A DNA stretch of 64,000 nt from Anodontia alba (Eukaryota > Mollusca > Bivalvia > Lucinida > Lucinidae). Each line of letters opens with the position of its first letter. Positions within the stretch are counted from its first letter, which is position 1. A program made the position numbers and the translations under genes. Below, one piece after another: positions 53,320 through 63,533 of the stretch. The DNA lies in contig OZ024835.1 in the NCBI GenBank assembly GCA_964016985.1, forward strand, positions 2,425,501 through 2,489,500, read 5' to 3'. Under the pieces are notes generated by a model. It was not told the origin of the DNA. It was given only the letters and a program-made list of their open reading frames with translations, and ran no database searches.

Positions 53320-53520
53320 CATCTGTGAAGCTCACAGTGAAACACACATAATCATAACCACTGAGATGACACAAAGCAAAGGACTCCATGGCGATTGGAT
53401 GCCAGAACATAAGAAAGCCACAAACAGGACCACTATTCGCCCAGTCAAAGACACTGATATTCAGGCGCCAACTATCTGAAACAGATTGAGGAGTGCGTCG
53501 TCGTTTAGTCTGAGGGCCGA
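53320..53520 (-). repeat. D2 dispersed repeat fragment
   Basis: AAAGCCACAAACAGGACCAC, TCAGGCGCCAACTATCTGAA and ACAGATTGAGGAG match 34705-34780. Confidence 0.4.
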
Positions 53521-53651
53521 CCCATCGTCGCGCAATTTAACATGGAAACAAAGCTATCAACCATAATTGGTTTAACAACCATTGTTGTAACCTTTCAAAA
53601 TCCACAAACACGTCGAACCATAAAGGATGACAATTTCTATTAATGCAAATA

Positions 53652-53976
53652 TAGTCGACTCGTTATCTCGACTTCGCTTCTTTCGAATAACCGCTTATCT
53701 CGAAGTGAAAATCTGGTCCCTAATTTCAACATGGATATCTAACAACAGATAACAAAATATTGTGGAAAAGAGGAGAAATTGCTCCTCAGGAGCAATTTCT
53801 CCCCTTTTCCACAATATTTTCAATATATGTCTAACATCGGGAGTCAAATTATATATTCATTTGTGAAATGTGGTTGCTCGATTTATTTTTTCTTCAAATG
53901 TGCAAATTTGACATGTCGAGGTTCGATCTCGAGTATTTCAGAGTCTCTTGGACTTCGAGATAACAAGAGTTGACTG
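53652..53976. mobile_element. P3 pogo-like MITE, copy 8
   Basis: Left end TAGTCGACTCGTTATCTCGA (C lost), right GATAACAAGAGTTGACTG. The hairpin is near-perfect with tip GCTCCTCAGGAGC. Confidence 0.88.
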
Positions 53977-54029
53977 TTCTTCCGCAGAACGTTTTGTTGA
54001 CATAATAACCATGTGACCCACGAAAAAAA

Positions 54030-54096
54030 AACCCAGCGGCACACGACGTTGAAACAACGTCGAGTCGACGTTGTTTCAACCCCGTGTGTCAGCTGG
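54030..54096. repeat. Imperfect hairpin CAGCGGCACACGACGTTGAA
   Basis: GTTGAAACAACGTCGA pairs with its inverse across GTCGACG; the outer parts CCCAGCGGCACACG and CGTGTGTCAGCTGG also pair. Single instance here. Confidence 0.6.
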
Positions 54097-54239
54097 AAGG
54101 TAATGAGCAACTTTACACTCATTTTGCAGTACTGATACTGGAAACAGGCTGCTCACTGTTTTGCTTTCTTTTGCATGTTTTGTCCCGTTCGTTGTCTTAT
54201 TGTTATGTTTAGTGGATACTTTATGACATTGTGGTCACA

Positions 54240-54365
54240 TCTTTAAGAGAGAGGGACCTGATTGTTTTGTTCTGCTTTTCTGTGGTCTGTGGCCTGTATA
54301 CTGTCTGTCATGGTTTGTTTGCTCTTACTCTTGGTGTCATTGGTGGGCTATGTGTCTCTTTCTAG
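54240..54365. repeat. D1 dispersed repeat fragment
   Basis: GAGGGACCTGATTG, CATGGTTTGTTTGCTCTTAC and TCTTGGTGTCATTGGTGGGC parallel 25510-25605. Confidence 0.4.
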
Positions 54366-54927
54366 TCGTTTTCCATACTTTTTTTTCCAACAGTAACGGA
54401 ATAATTGTGAAATACAAACTCCGTATGCCGGTGCAGAAGGAGTTGAGACATTAACTATGGGAAAAAAAAAGAATATGCTTTATGTCTTGGTGTGAAACCT
54501 AAAACAATCCTACATTCATGTCATCATATCTATTTAGAACTCTTTGTGCAAACGATATTCTCATTTTTCTCCTTGTGGAGAAATTGATTCGATTGATGGT
54601 GGACTCTGTTGTTATCCGTTTGCAGTCGCCATAACTTCTAATTTACTTGTTTGCTGTATGGCTCTCCGGGTTAAATCAGCAGAAGAAATTGTACAATGTT
54701 TATCTATTTTTTTCCAGAGAATTCGTCAGAACGCTTATATTGAGAGTTTCCTCACAAAACAGTTTGCTAAAAAAAAAAAAAAAAAAAAAAAAAAATGAAA
54801 ATTAAATAAATTTAAATAAACGACAATTCTTATTAGAATCGAGCACGTACATGTATTTACTTTATGGAACTCTCTGTCTGGCACATCCTGAAAAATAAAT
54901 AAAACATTATAAATACTTGAATTACAA
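54366..54927. other. Spacer with an A run
   Basis: A run at 54769-54795. An 84-codon frame before it ends in poly-lysine from the A run; I do not accept it as a gene. Confidence 0.35.
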
Positions 54928-55205
54928 CATTACGAAAACACGCCTATGCAAATATGTAGAAAATTTCACCTCCAAAAACTGAAATGTTTCAGATAAAAAC
55001 CTCTGATATTTTTCATATTTCTGCTCAAAACATAGATTGTAGGTACTCGTTAGAACCGCCACGGCGAGGCGGTTCTAACGAGTACCCACAATTTATTTTT
55101 TGAGCAGAAATAAGAAAAATAATGTATACCCCTGTAAACCCCAGTTTTACTATATAAAAGTGGGGTTTAAGGGGGTCAAAATTATATAGGCATATTTTCG
55201 TGATG
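54928..55205 (-). mobile_element. P1 MITE, copy 19
   Basis: Full-length; palindrome with CCACGGCGAGGCGG tip and a decayed right outer arm (CACAATTTATTTTTTG). Confidence 0.92.
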
Positions 55206-55288
55206 TACAAGATACACTTTGTTAACCAAACATGTTCCATAACTTATATCGCTTATCATTTTTCATTATTAAACATATTTCAACATTA

Positions 55289-55478
55289 CATTACGAAAAA
55301 ACTCTGATATTTTTCATATTTCTGCTCAAAACATAGAACGTGTGTACTCGTTAGAACTGCCAATCTATGTTTTTGAGCAGAAATAAGTATAATAATGTAT
55401 ACCCCTGTAAACCCCAGTTTTATTATATAAAAGTGGGGTTTAAGGGGGTCAAAATTATATAGGCATGTTTTCCTGATG
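55289..55478 (-). mobile_element. P1 MITE, copy 20 (internally deleted)
   Basis: The left terminus CATTACGAAAAA joins directly to ACTCTGATATTTTTCATATT, losing about 60 bp of arm B; the palindrome tip is also lost (GTTAGAACTGCCAATCTATG). Only 84 bp after copy 19. Confidence 0.85.
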
Positions 55479-56525
55479 TAAATGCATTCTATTTTGTTTC
55501 CAACGTATCAAAATATAACAAAATAATGTATATACATGACTAAAGGTGCCAATATTGCAACACGTAGACTCCTGGTAAATCATTTCTTATTCATTAAATT
55601 GATATAAATTATTCTTGAAGTTATTGTTGAAAAGTTTAGTTTCTCTTTCAGCAATTTCGAGACAATGACAAGATGACAATAAAATATAGCCCTCTGCACG
55701 TAAAACCCTAACAATTCCCAAGAAAGATCCTCTACTACCGACCACAAAACCAGCAAGCCATCGCCAAGTGTACTGAACAATTAATGCCCATCAGACGTTT
55801 AATCTTTACAAAGTAAATAAGAGAACCCAGGAATTGATACAATCAGAAATCAAAAAAAGGTAAGAGAAAAGTCCAGGGAGTGCCAAATCACAAACCGCAG
55901 CCCTTCCCAGACACCAAGAGGAAAAGGAAAAACACCAAAGCCCCAACACCAAAGGAAAAGAAAGACAAGAAAGACAAATACAATAAAGTAGCCATAAAAT
56001 TAACAGATGACAAGCAGATTTGGCAACTCTTTCCCAAAAAGGTGGAAACTCTTGTTACCCAAACTTAACTGACCATATAATCAACTTACATAATTGTCAA
56101 AAGAAAAACTTTAGAAAGTGAAGCACTACATAACAATTAACAAAACATACCACAATGAAAGAACCGAGGTGAGATTTATAATGTTAATCCTTCTAGTATG
56201 CTAATGGGTCAGTGGTCGGTTAGCCTTAATAATATATTTTTTCAAGATGATGTAATGCGCAGTCAACCTTAGCAAAAGTGGAATACTCCTCTGAGTAATC
56301 ACAACAATCTTTAAAATATGAGAAATACCTTATAAAGAATTTTAAAGAACCAGTTTCAAGTCAAAGAATACGGTCAAAACACGTATTTAAACTAAGAAGT
56401 GAATAAATGAATAGATCAGAACTGAAATCAGCCAATAAATAAATAAATAAATAAATAAATAAAATACCTTAAGTAAAAAGACATTGATCCGCCCGTGCAT
56501 TCTATGTGAGACAGTGTTGTTGTTC
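55479..56525. other. Long stretch with an inverted D1 block and no gene
   Basis: 55858-55930 (GTCCAGGGAGTGCCAAATCA, CCGCAGCCCTTCCCAGACAC) is the inverse of 29200-29260. A 62-codon Lys-rich frame at 55880-56068 lies in this repeat and is not supported. (AAAT)n at 56434-56462. Confidence 0.4.
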
Positions 56526-56806
56526 CATTACGAAAACACGCCTATTCAAATATACAGAAAATTTCATCTCGGAAAAAAAAAAGAAAAAATTCCGATAAAA
56601 ACTCTGATATTTTTCCTATTTCTGCTCAAAACATAGATTGTGGGTACTCGTTAGAACCGCCTCGACGAGGCGGTTCTAACGAGTACCCACAATCTATGTT
56701 TTGAGCAGCAATAAGAAAAATAATGTATACCCCTCTAAACCCCAGTTTTACTATATAAAAGTGGGGTTTCAGGGGGTCAAAATTATATAGGCGTGTTTTC
56801 GTGATG
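56526..56806 (-). mobile_element. P1 MITE, copy 21
   Basis: Full-length with a perfect palindrome around CCTCGACGAGG; an A-rich expansion at 56572-56588. Confidence 0.93.
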
Positions 56807-57110
56807 CAATCTTTGTGCATTTAAATTTCGGTTTGCTAAGCAACGTTTATGAAGCTTTGAGGGGGTTATGAAATTAATTTAAGGAAATTTCGGATGATCA
56901 GCAAGCCGTTACGTAAAGAGCCAAATTTAGCATCGAAACTAGCCTAAATGTGCTTTCATTTTCTCAATGGCAGTCAGTAATCGTCTTGCAATTATACTCA
57001 TTCTGTCTAGAAAAAAAATCAGAGCCCCGACTAAATCAATCAGTACGCATTTCTAATGCAGAAAAAGGAGACAAAACTGTAATTAAGTGTGATAAAGTGA
57101 GTCGGAACGA

Positions 57111-57327
57111 GAGAAAACGTCCCTTTGGACATGTGCGCCCAGCAAAGATTCAGATCAGCCTGCGCGAACGCGCAGGCTGATCAGAATCTTCGTTGGGCGC
57201 ACTTTGGATAGCCAAGGATGCAAAGCTTTTTCATGCAGACAACGAAGACTCTGATCAGACGGCGTGAGGCGCAAGCTGATTTGAGGCTTCGTTAGGTGCA
57301 CATGTCAGAAGGGATGTTTTCTCGCGG
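57111..57327. mobile_element. P6 MITE, copy 7
   Basis: Best-preserved ends of the family: GAGAAAACGTCCCTTTGGAC and the inverse GTCAGAAGGGATGTTTTCTC. The left half is itself a hairpin (CAGCCTGCGCGAACGCGCAG). Confidence 0.85.
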
Positions 57328-57797
57328 GTTAGTTTAAACATATTTTATTCGTATAATACATATACTGTTACAGTACAAACATGAATGAACTCATACAAAA
57401 GGGATTCAGAAGAAAGTCTAAGACTTATGTAAATCTGTATCCCTAGAAGTTTTGCAATAATACAACACTTATAAATCAAAACAATTGTCGTTTCCAAAAA
57501 CTGTTGTATATAATATTTTACTTTGCAAGTCAATTTCAAAAATCAAAATGTTTACTTTTACCTATTATAAACAATAAATATACATATTCAATTATAATTT
57601 TATAGAAATAAGTGGAATGGAACACTGAAAGATTCAAAAAAGAAGGTAAGGGCTCCACGGGGGGTTGGGGTGTGTGTAATATAACATTGAACTCTTACTG
57701 CTACATTAAGCGATGTTAGACATACTAATCAAAGGTATTAGCTCACGTATACAGTTCAATAAAAGGTCTCAGAAGACTCTTCAATAGGGTACATATA

Positions 57798-58320
57798 TTA
57801 GGGCGGAGGTATGCTAGCGATTGGCTTGAATCTTTTAGTATTCAAAATGTATTTTTGCACAGAAAGAAAGATTTGCTTGTTATCATTATCATTCAGGTTG
57901 GGGTCTCCATAGAGAAGAATATTAAGACTGGGTTGACAGAGATGATTAATAGATCTTAACATATCGTCTCTGTGATTAAGATAGAGGGGACAGTAAAGAA
58001 GAAAATGCCCAGTATCTTCCACAAGACCACAGGCACATAATGAGCATTGAACAATGCTTTTTGAGAACAGGTGTTGGTTTAAAGCGCTACAGTTAGTCCT
58101 CAGTCGGCAATGAAGAATTTGTCCAAGTCGTTTCCCTTCGTAGAAATGTCGTGGTGGAAGAGTGACGTTAGTGTTAAGATGACGTTTCAATGAAGCTATG
58201 CTACTGCTTTTTCTTGTGTCCTCAGGCAAAGTGTTCCAAGTTCTGACTGCACTTGGAAGAAATGAGTTAAAGTAGAGCTGAGAATGGCTGTGTATTGTTT
58301 GAAGATTGTTAGGGTGGCTT
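57798..58320 (-). pseudogene. Non-LTR retrotransposon (LINE) ORF2 C-terminal end, 5' truncated
   Basis: The frame is open on the minus strand from about 58320 to the TAA at 57798. It contains FNSFLPSAVRTWNTLP, typical of the region after the RT domain, and CSLCACGLVEDTGHFLLYC, a Cys-His (C-x2-C ... H-x4-C) zinc-finger-like motif typical of LINE ORF2 C-termini. The catalytic RT domain is absent. Frame is intact, so the insertion may be fairly young. 57328-57797, probably its 3' UTR, shows nothing else. The truncated end abuts a 29-bp direct duplication (TTGTTTGAAGATTGTTAG) at 58293-58345. Confidence 0.8.
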
Positions 58321-58946
58321 AATTGTTTGAAGATTGTTAGAGTGGCTTAATTAGTAACTTATTCCGAAAGCTAAGACAGTAGTGTATTTCTTCGTACTAA
58401 GATACAGTGGAAACATGTATAGTATGTAAAAAAGAGGACAATAGTCTGCTTCAAAGTCGTTATTTATATAAAAATATCCGGACCTTTCATGCTCCTGTCT
58501 TTCCACGTGCAGCTATCTACTCAAAATATACATGAGCGAAAACTACATTTTATCGCCTATAAATTGGTCAGTTTATTGTTTATGAGAAGTGTATGCACGA
58601 AGTTTTGAGCATTTCCAACAAGGTTGGTGTTAAGAGTACTTTGGACTCCAAGCTGGAGAAACAGAGATCTGTAATAAAAGTCCTGCTTTTAGAGGACGAC
58701 AAACCTTGCCACATTTTTCAAAGGCTGCAGAAAAGTTTTTTTTTTTTTTCTAAAGCCTGCATATCCCGTTCAACTTTTTAGAGGACAGGACAAGCGTGAG
58801 AGACAAGCCTAGGCCAGGAAGGCCCGCTGAGACAGTGAACCCTACACTGGTGGCAAATGTTGAGGTTTTTGTTAACAAAGATCGCAGAGTGACATTGCAG
58901 AACATAGCTGATCAGTTTAGCACCGGTAAAGCGTCGGTACATCTGG

Positions 58947-59190
58947 GCCCAGTTGTTCAAAGCGTCGTTAGCATAACGAGCTCGTTTAGGGTCATTTCGT
59001 TAACTGTTTTAGTGGATTCAATACACAGTATTCTGATATTTTTGCTGAAAAAATGTGAGTAGCTTTTGCACTGCAAAAGCTACTCACATTTTTTCATCAA
59101 AAAATGTCAGCATATTTGCGTTTCACTCGAAGTAAATGTTAACGAATCGTTAACTAACGATGTCGTTAGCTTTGAACAACTGGATCCTGG
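58947..59190. mobile_element. Hairpin MITE inserted in the mariner
   Basis: GGCCCAGTTGTTCAAAGCGT at the left and CTTTGAACAACTGGATCC at the right are inverted. The centre is a perfect hairpin AAATGTGAGTAGCTTTTGCA / TGCAAAAGCTACTCACATTT. It splits the mariner between the KAS-V-H and L-H-E-K codons. Confidence 0.88.
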
Positions 59191-59387
59191 TTTTACACGA
59201 AAAACTAGGTATGAACAAGGTAAGTGCTAAGGTGAGTGCAGAAACAGCTGACAGGATTTCATAAAGCACCCAGGGTGACTATAGCAAAAGAACATTTCGA
59301 GGGTTGATCGCAAGACTGTATCAAGTCAATGGTTATTTTTCCCAATACTTAATCTCGTTATGAAGATTACAACATTTCTTTCTGTAA

Positions 59388-59445
59388 ACAATGGAAATTT
59401 AGGTGCCATTGCTCGTATGAGCAATGGCACCTAAATTTGCATCGC
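59388..59445. repeat. Short perfect hairpin in the mariner remnant
   Basis: AAATTTAGGTGCCATTGCTC, loop GTAT, and exact inverse. The transposase frame is unreadable here, so this may be a second, smaller insertion. Confidence 0.6.
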
Positions 59446-60150
59446 TTACAAAGGGGTCAAAGTTGCCCCTAAACAAGGGTTTCAAAAATATATTTGAGTT
59501 ACTACAGTCTTGCGCTCAACCCTCGATTTGGGATGTTTTAACCATGATGAAAATAATTTTTTTGAACTGTATCGTCACTGGGCGAATGTGGGTTCATCAT
59601 GCTGTACCTTAAACAAAAGCCCAGTCAAAACAATGGAAAAGAGCTGGTTCCCCACTTTCTGAGAAATTTTAAACTATCCCCAAACTGCTGGGAAGGTTAT
59701 GCTTGTTGCTTTTTGGGATTCGCGTGGACTAAAACTGGCTCATTTTATGCCAAAAGGTCGAACTCTGACTGCTAGATATTATTCAGATGTACTTTTGAAA
59801 AAAAAAAAAAAAAAATCATAGAAAAACTGAAAAAGTTGCGTCCCAGGCCGGCGCAGAAATATTTCCTTCTTTATATGACAATGCCCCATCGCATACTGCC
59901 AAATCTACAGAAGAACATCAAATCCTTCAAATGGCAACTACTGTCCAACCCTCCGTAGAGCCCAGACCTTGTCCCCCCAAACACCCCCCTCCCCCGTACT
60001 CCCACCCCCTGCGTCTTTTATTTGTTTCCAGAACTGAAAATAAGCTCGCTGAAAACAAAGATGCGACCAGGGCGGCTTTGATTTCAGCTGTAAATCGGTA
60101 CCTCAGCCGTAGGTCTACTTCTTGGTTTGCATAGGGAATACAAAAGCTCC

Positions 60151-60427
60151 CTTTACGAGAACATGCCTATTCAAATATACTGAAAATTTTATCACCAAAA
60201 AATGAAAGTTTCAGATGAAAAATTCTGATATTTTTCATATTTCTGCTCAAAACATAGATTGTAGGTACTCGTTAGAACCGCCTCGGCGAGGCGGTTCTAA
60301 CGAGTATCCACACTCTATGTTTTGAGCAGTAATAAGAAAAATAATGTTTACTCGTGTAAACCCCGGTTTTACTATATAAAAGAGGGGTATAAGGGGATCA
60401 AAATTATATAGGCATATTTTCGTGATG
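60151..60427 (-). mobile_element. P1 MITE, copy 22
   Basis: Full-length; left end begins CTTTACGAGAACATG. Arms differ at two sites (GATTGTAGG left; GTATCCACACTC right). Confidence 0.9.
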
Positions 60428-60494
60428 CCCACGAAGATGGCAAAAGTGTATAGACGGTCGGGAATACTTTGAAAAAGAATAGAAAGAAGTTTTG

Positions 60495-60560
60495 AAAACA
60501 ACAACAACAAAAAAAAAAACAAAAAAAAACAAAACAAAAAAAAAAAACAAAAAAAACACC
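60495..60560. repeat. CAA/A-rich simple repeat
   Basis: AACAACAACAA followed by A runs with single C interruptions. It makes spurious Phe/Cys-rich minus-strand frames. Confidence 0.9.
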
Positions 60561-60566
60561 AACACC

Positions 60567-60891
60567 ATTCCTCAAAAAATAGACCTTTTCTATCCAAGAA
60601 AGTTTGAATAGATTGATATATGGTATCAATACAATCATAAGATGTGGCAAGTGACAGCCTACAAAATTTCAGTTAGTCTCGCATTCTTGAAACGAAATGA
60701 TTTTTCATCGTATTTCTAAATTCAGAGATACGATAAAAAGTCATTTCATTTTTTATCCAGTTCAAGTACAAAAAACTTACTGATTTTTTACAGGCTATCA
60801 GATACCACATTTTAAGACTGTATTAATACCATAGGCATATATCAATCTATTCAACCTTTTTTGGATAATAAAATGTCTATTTTTGAGGAAT
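60567..60891. mobile_element. P8: long hairpin element, about 325 bp
   Basis: ATTCCTCAAAAAATAGACCT with TTGAATAGATTGATATATGG at the left are matched in inverse by CATATATCAATCTATTCAAC and TTTTTGAGGAAT at the right, about 70 bp each. The centre GAAATGATTTTTCATCGTAT pairs with ATACGATAAAAAGTCATTTC. Nearly the whole element folds into one hairpin. Single copy in the window. Confidence 0.8.
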
Positions 60892-61016
60892 ATGGAGTCT
60901 TTAATACTTACTGCAAACACGACAGAATGATAATTTCGAAACAGTAGTAGTTTTAACAAAGATTTCCAGACTCATCAATGAGAAACCAGTGCTGAGAAAT
61001 ATGGACCGCAACGTGG

Positions 61017-61495
61017 GAAAACGTACCTTCTGACATAATGCTTCCAACAAAGACTCAAATCAGCCTGCGCATCCGCGTAGACTGGCCAGAGTTTTCGTTG
61101 TCCACAAAGATAATTTTCCTCCTTGCATTACGATAACACGCCTATTCAAAATATATTGAAAAATTCACCACCAGAAAAACTGAAAGTTTTCAGATAAAAA
61201 ATCCTAATATTTTTCATATTTCTGCTCAAAACATAGATTGTGGGTACTCTTTAGAACCGCCTCGCCGAGGCGGTTCTAACGAGTACCCACAATCTATGTT
61301 TTTGAGTAGAAATAAGAAAAATAATGTATACCCCTGTAAACCCCAGTTTTACTATATAAAAGTGGGGTTTAAGGGGGTCAAAATTATATAGGCGTGTTTT
61401 CGTGATGGCTATCCCATCCTTGGCTATACTTATGATCAGACTGCGCGAATGCTCAGGCTGATCTGAATCTGTCCATATGTCCGACGGTATGCTTA
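61017..61495. mobile_element. P6 MITE, copy 8, split by P1 copy 23
   Basis: Left part AACGTACCTTCTGACATAAT to TTTTCCTCCTTG; right part GCTATCCCATCCTTGGCTAT to GTCCATATGTCCGACGGTAT. In intact P6 copies GGCTATCC follows directly. Confidence 0.7.
61136..61407 (-). mobile_element. P1 MITE, copy 23 (nested in P6)
   Basis: Full-length with CGCCTCGCCGAGGCGG tip; one arm mismatch (TACTCTTTAG). Confidence 0.93.
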
Positions 61496-61504
61496 CTAGT
61501 GTGG

Positions 61505-61925
61505 ATCAAAAATCGATCCCTATTTTTCTCTGAAAAAAAAAAAATCAGAATGCTGTCTACTGCCTTTCTGACTGGCGATTTAAGGATTAAAATCCCATTT
61601 TGTAAGCTATAATTGACCTCTGGGTCCTTATTTAGAATTGAATGCAATTTTTTGCCTGTTTTAGTAGAATATATATTAACCCATAAAATGCCAAGAAAAC
61701 CTGCATCTGAAAATATCGTCTGTTTATGTCGTCTGTTGAATATTCTTGCAAACTTTTCAAACCTATTTTTGCATACAGGCAAACAGTGTGGACCCTGATC
61801 AGACTGCTTCTCCTAAAGGAGCAGTCTGATCAGGGTCCACACTGTTTGCAAAAATGACTTTTAAAATCACAAGCAGATGACAAAGCAGACGACAGTTGTT
61901 GTGATTTGCAGTTTAAGGGTTAAAA
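61505..61925. repeat. Divergent P4 ends around a perfect P5-type hairpin
   Basis: CAGAATGCTGTCTACTGCCT and GATTTAAGGATTAA at 61548-61592, and AAAGCAGACGACAGTTGTTG with CAGTTTAAGGGTTAA at 61879-61922, match the 37853-38138 subtype. Between them, 61778-61849, is a hairpin with arms GCAAACAGTGTGGACCCTGA TCAGACTGCT and exact inverse. Confidence 0.6.
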
Positions 61926-62097
61926 AAGTTAATCAGTATTTCAGTCGCAACATAGGAAACCACCTTTATTCGATATACACCCAGCAGAGATTCCGACCAG
62001 TCTGATCAGGGTCATTTCTCTCCGAGGATACATCAACTGAATACTGCCTTGCGTCTCTGAACATGGACATCTGCACTGTTTTTTTGAGTGGCATAAA

Positions 62098-62310
62098 TGA
62101 GTTTATTTATTTATGCCTAGCGTCCCATATAAGGGACATTGGTAAAAAGTGCAAACCCAATTCAAACGCCGCAGCTACACTGTTTGCGTAAAAATACAGG
62201 AATTCTGTTAAATGTGAATAATAAAAAACAAACCAGACATCCCTTAAATTTGGAAATGGACCTGTCCAAAGAGTAATGTAGAAGAGTCTACTCGGAATAA
62301 ATGGATTAAT
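62098..62310. mobile_element. P5 MITE, copy 4
   Basis: TTATGCCTAGCGTCCCATAT at the left, GTAGAAGAGTCTACTCGGAA at the right. The hairpin core is decayed. Confidence 0.6.
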
Positions 62311-62344
62311 CGTTTCGTCCAAGCAGATCGAGACAGATTATTTT

Positions 62345-62412
62345 GCAAACACTGTAGATCCAGATGAGACGGCTCATAACGAGCCGTCTCATCTGAATCA
62401 ACACTGTTGGCC
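62345..62412. repeat. P5-type hairpin, CGAGCCGTCTC variant
   Basis: GATCCAGATGAGACGGCTCA and TGAGCCGTCTCATCTG-like inverse around TAACG, flanked by GCAAACACTGTA and CACTGTTGGC. Confidence 0.7.
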
Positions 62413-62692
62413 ACTCAGGTCTGGATTTATAGCTAACATTCCTATTTGTAAAAATGGGCATAATTCTAAGATGGAAGGAAAGTTTCCACATTAGAAACTC
62501 AGGGGTGGAAAGGGATAATTAAACGAAATCCTATTATTGTGTAAGGGAAAATGGTGGCCAGCGATGAAGACCTTCAATGCCTAATAAGGGTCCTTTTCTT
62601 GGTTTAAGTATCATTTGATTTGCGGGAAGTTTTGCAGGATGAATTATGGGAAAGTGCAGCGTAAATGCAATTATGTACGTAAGAATGCGCTG
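62413..62692. other. Spacer, nothing recognised
   Basis: No gene or named repeat. Confidence 0.3.
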
Positions 62693-63290
62693 ATTTTGTT
62701 GTATCAGGATTGCACTTAGCTGGCCACCTAGGATTGATTTTAAAGCCAACCGCATGATTAACGTTTTGCGTGCTGAGAAAAAAAGTTCAGCAGACGACAT
62801 TTTGAAATAGTTTTCCTATTTTTCCAAGAAAATAGATTTAGACTGTGCTTTTTTTTATTTATTCTTTCTGGAAAGTATTTTACACGCCAGCTAGGATTGA
62901 TTTGAGAGCCATTCGCATGATTAACGCTTTACATGCTGGCTAAAAATTTCGGCAGACGACATTTTGAAATACTTTTTCTTCTTTTCCCCAGAAAATTGTA
63001 TTTGGCTATGCTATTTTTGTTGTTTCGGGATTGTACTTCCGGCTAGCTAGGATTGTTTTGAAAGCCAAACGCATGATTAACGCTAAATGCATGCTGGGTA
63101 AAAATTTCAGCAGGCGACTTTTTGAGACAGCTTTCTTATTTTCCCCATATAGAAATAGACTCTTACTGCGATGGTTTTGTTGTATCAGGATTTCTGAACT
63201 TAACCGGCCACCTAGGATTGATTTCAGAGCCAAACGCAAGATTATATAACGCCTTGCATGCTGGGATAAAAATTCAGCGGATGACATTTT
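62693..63290. repeat. Tandem array of a P4 left end plus a CCTAGGATTGATTT spacer, four units of about 160 bp
   Basis: Each unit reads TTTTGTTGTATCAGGATTGC (diverged), CTAGGATTGATTT, AGAGCCAAACGCATGATTAA CGC, CATGCTGGG and CAGCAGACGACATTTTGAAA. Unit starts are near 62693, 62860, 63017 and 63176. Confidence 0.75.
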
Positions 63291-63450
63291 GAAATAGTTT
63301 CATTTTTGCCAGAAAATAGGCTTGAAACTTTCATGCAAATTGTCTCCTAATTTGCAAGAAATGTTAAAGTCTATTTTCTGGGGAAAAGTAAAAAAAAAAA
63401 AAAAAAAAAAAAAGAAATATCAATTTGTGTCCGTTGAATCTGCCCATGCT
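63240..63450. mobile_element. P4 MITE, copy 8 (joined to the array)
   Basis: The last unit continues through the full P4 core CATGCAAATTGTCTCCTAAT and its inverse to an A run (63390-63413) and GTGTCCGTTGAATCTGCCCA. It is the only complete P4 here and so the likely parent of the array units. Confidence 0.7.
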
Positions 63451-63533
63451 AACCAGGCTGTTTTTCAAAGTATCGTCTGCTTGACTCGTGATTTTGGCAT
63501 TTCCTGGGTATCTTCACTTGTACTTTTTTCTTC

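Larger units (their letters stand above)
58590..60135 (+). pseudogene. Mariner-type transposase, frameshifted and interrupted
   Basis: 58796-58940 encodes RPGRPAETVNPTLVANVEVF and KDRRVTLQNIADQFSTGKAS, the mariner DNA-binding helix-turn-helix region. After a hairpin MITE the frame resumes with LHEKLGMNKVSAKV. Further on are VTGRMWVHH (first catalytic Asp block; GDE is reduced to GR, so that Asp is lost), AGKVMLVAFWDSRGLKLAHF (second Asp present) and YDNAPSHTA (third block). The end reads LAENKDATRAALISAVNRYL. Several frameshifts and stops are present, so no active enzyme can be made. Flanking termini were not located. Confidence 0.88.

Noticed and set aside
54544..54798. 84-codon frame ending in poly-lysine
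   Set aside because: The end is an A run; the rest has no recognisable feature.
55880..56068. Lys-rich 62-codon protein
   Set aside because: Lies in an inverted D1 dispersed repeat also found at 29200; no start context or domain.
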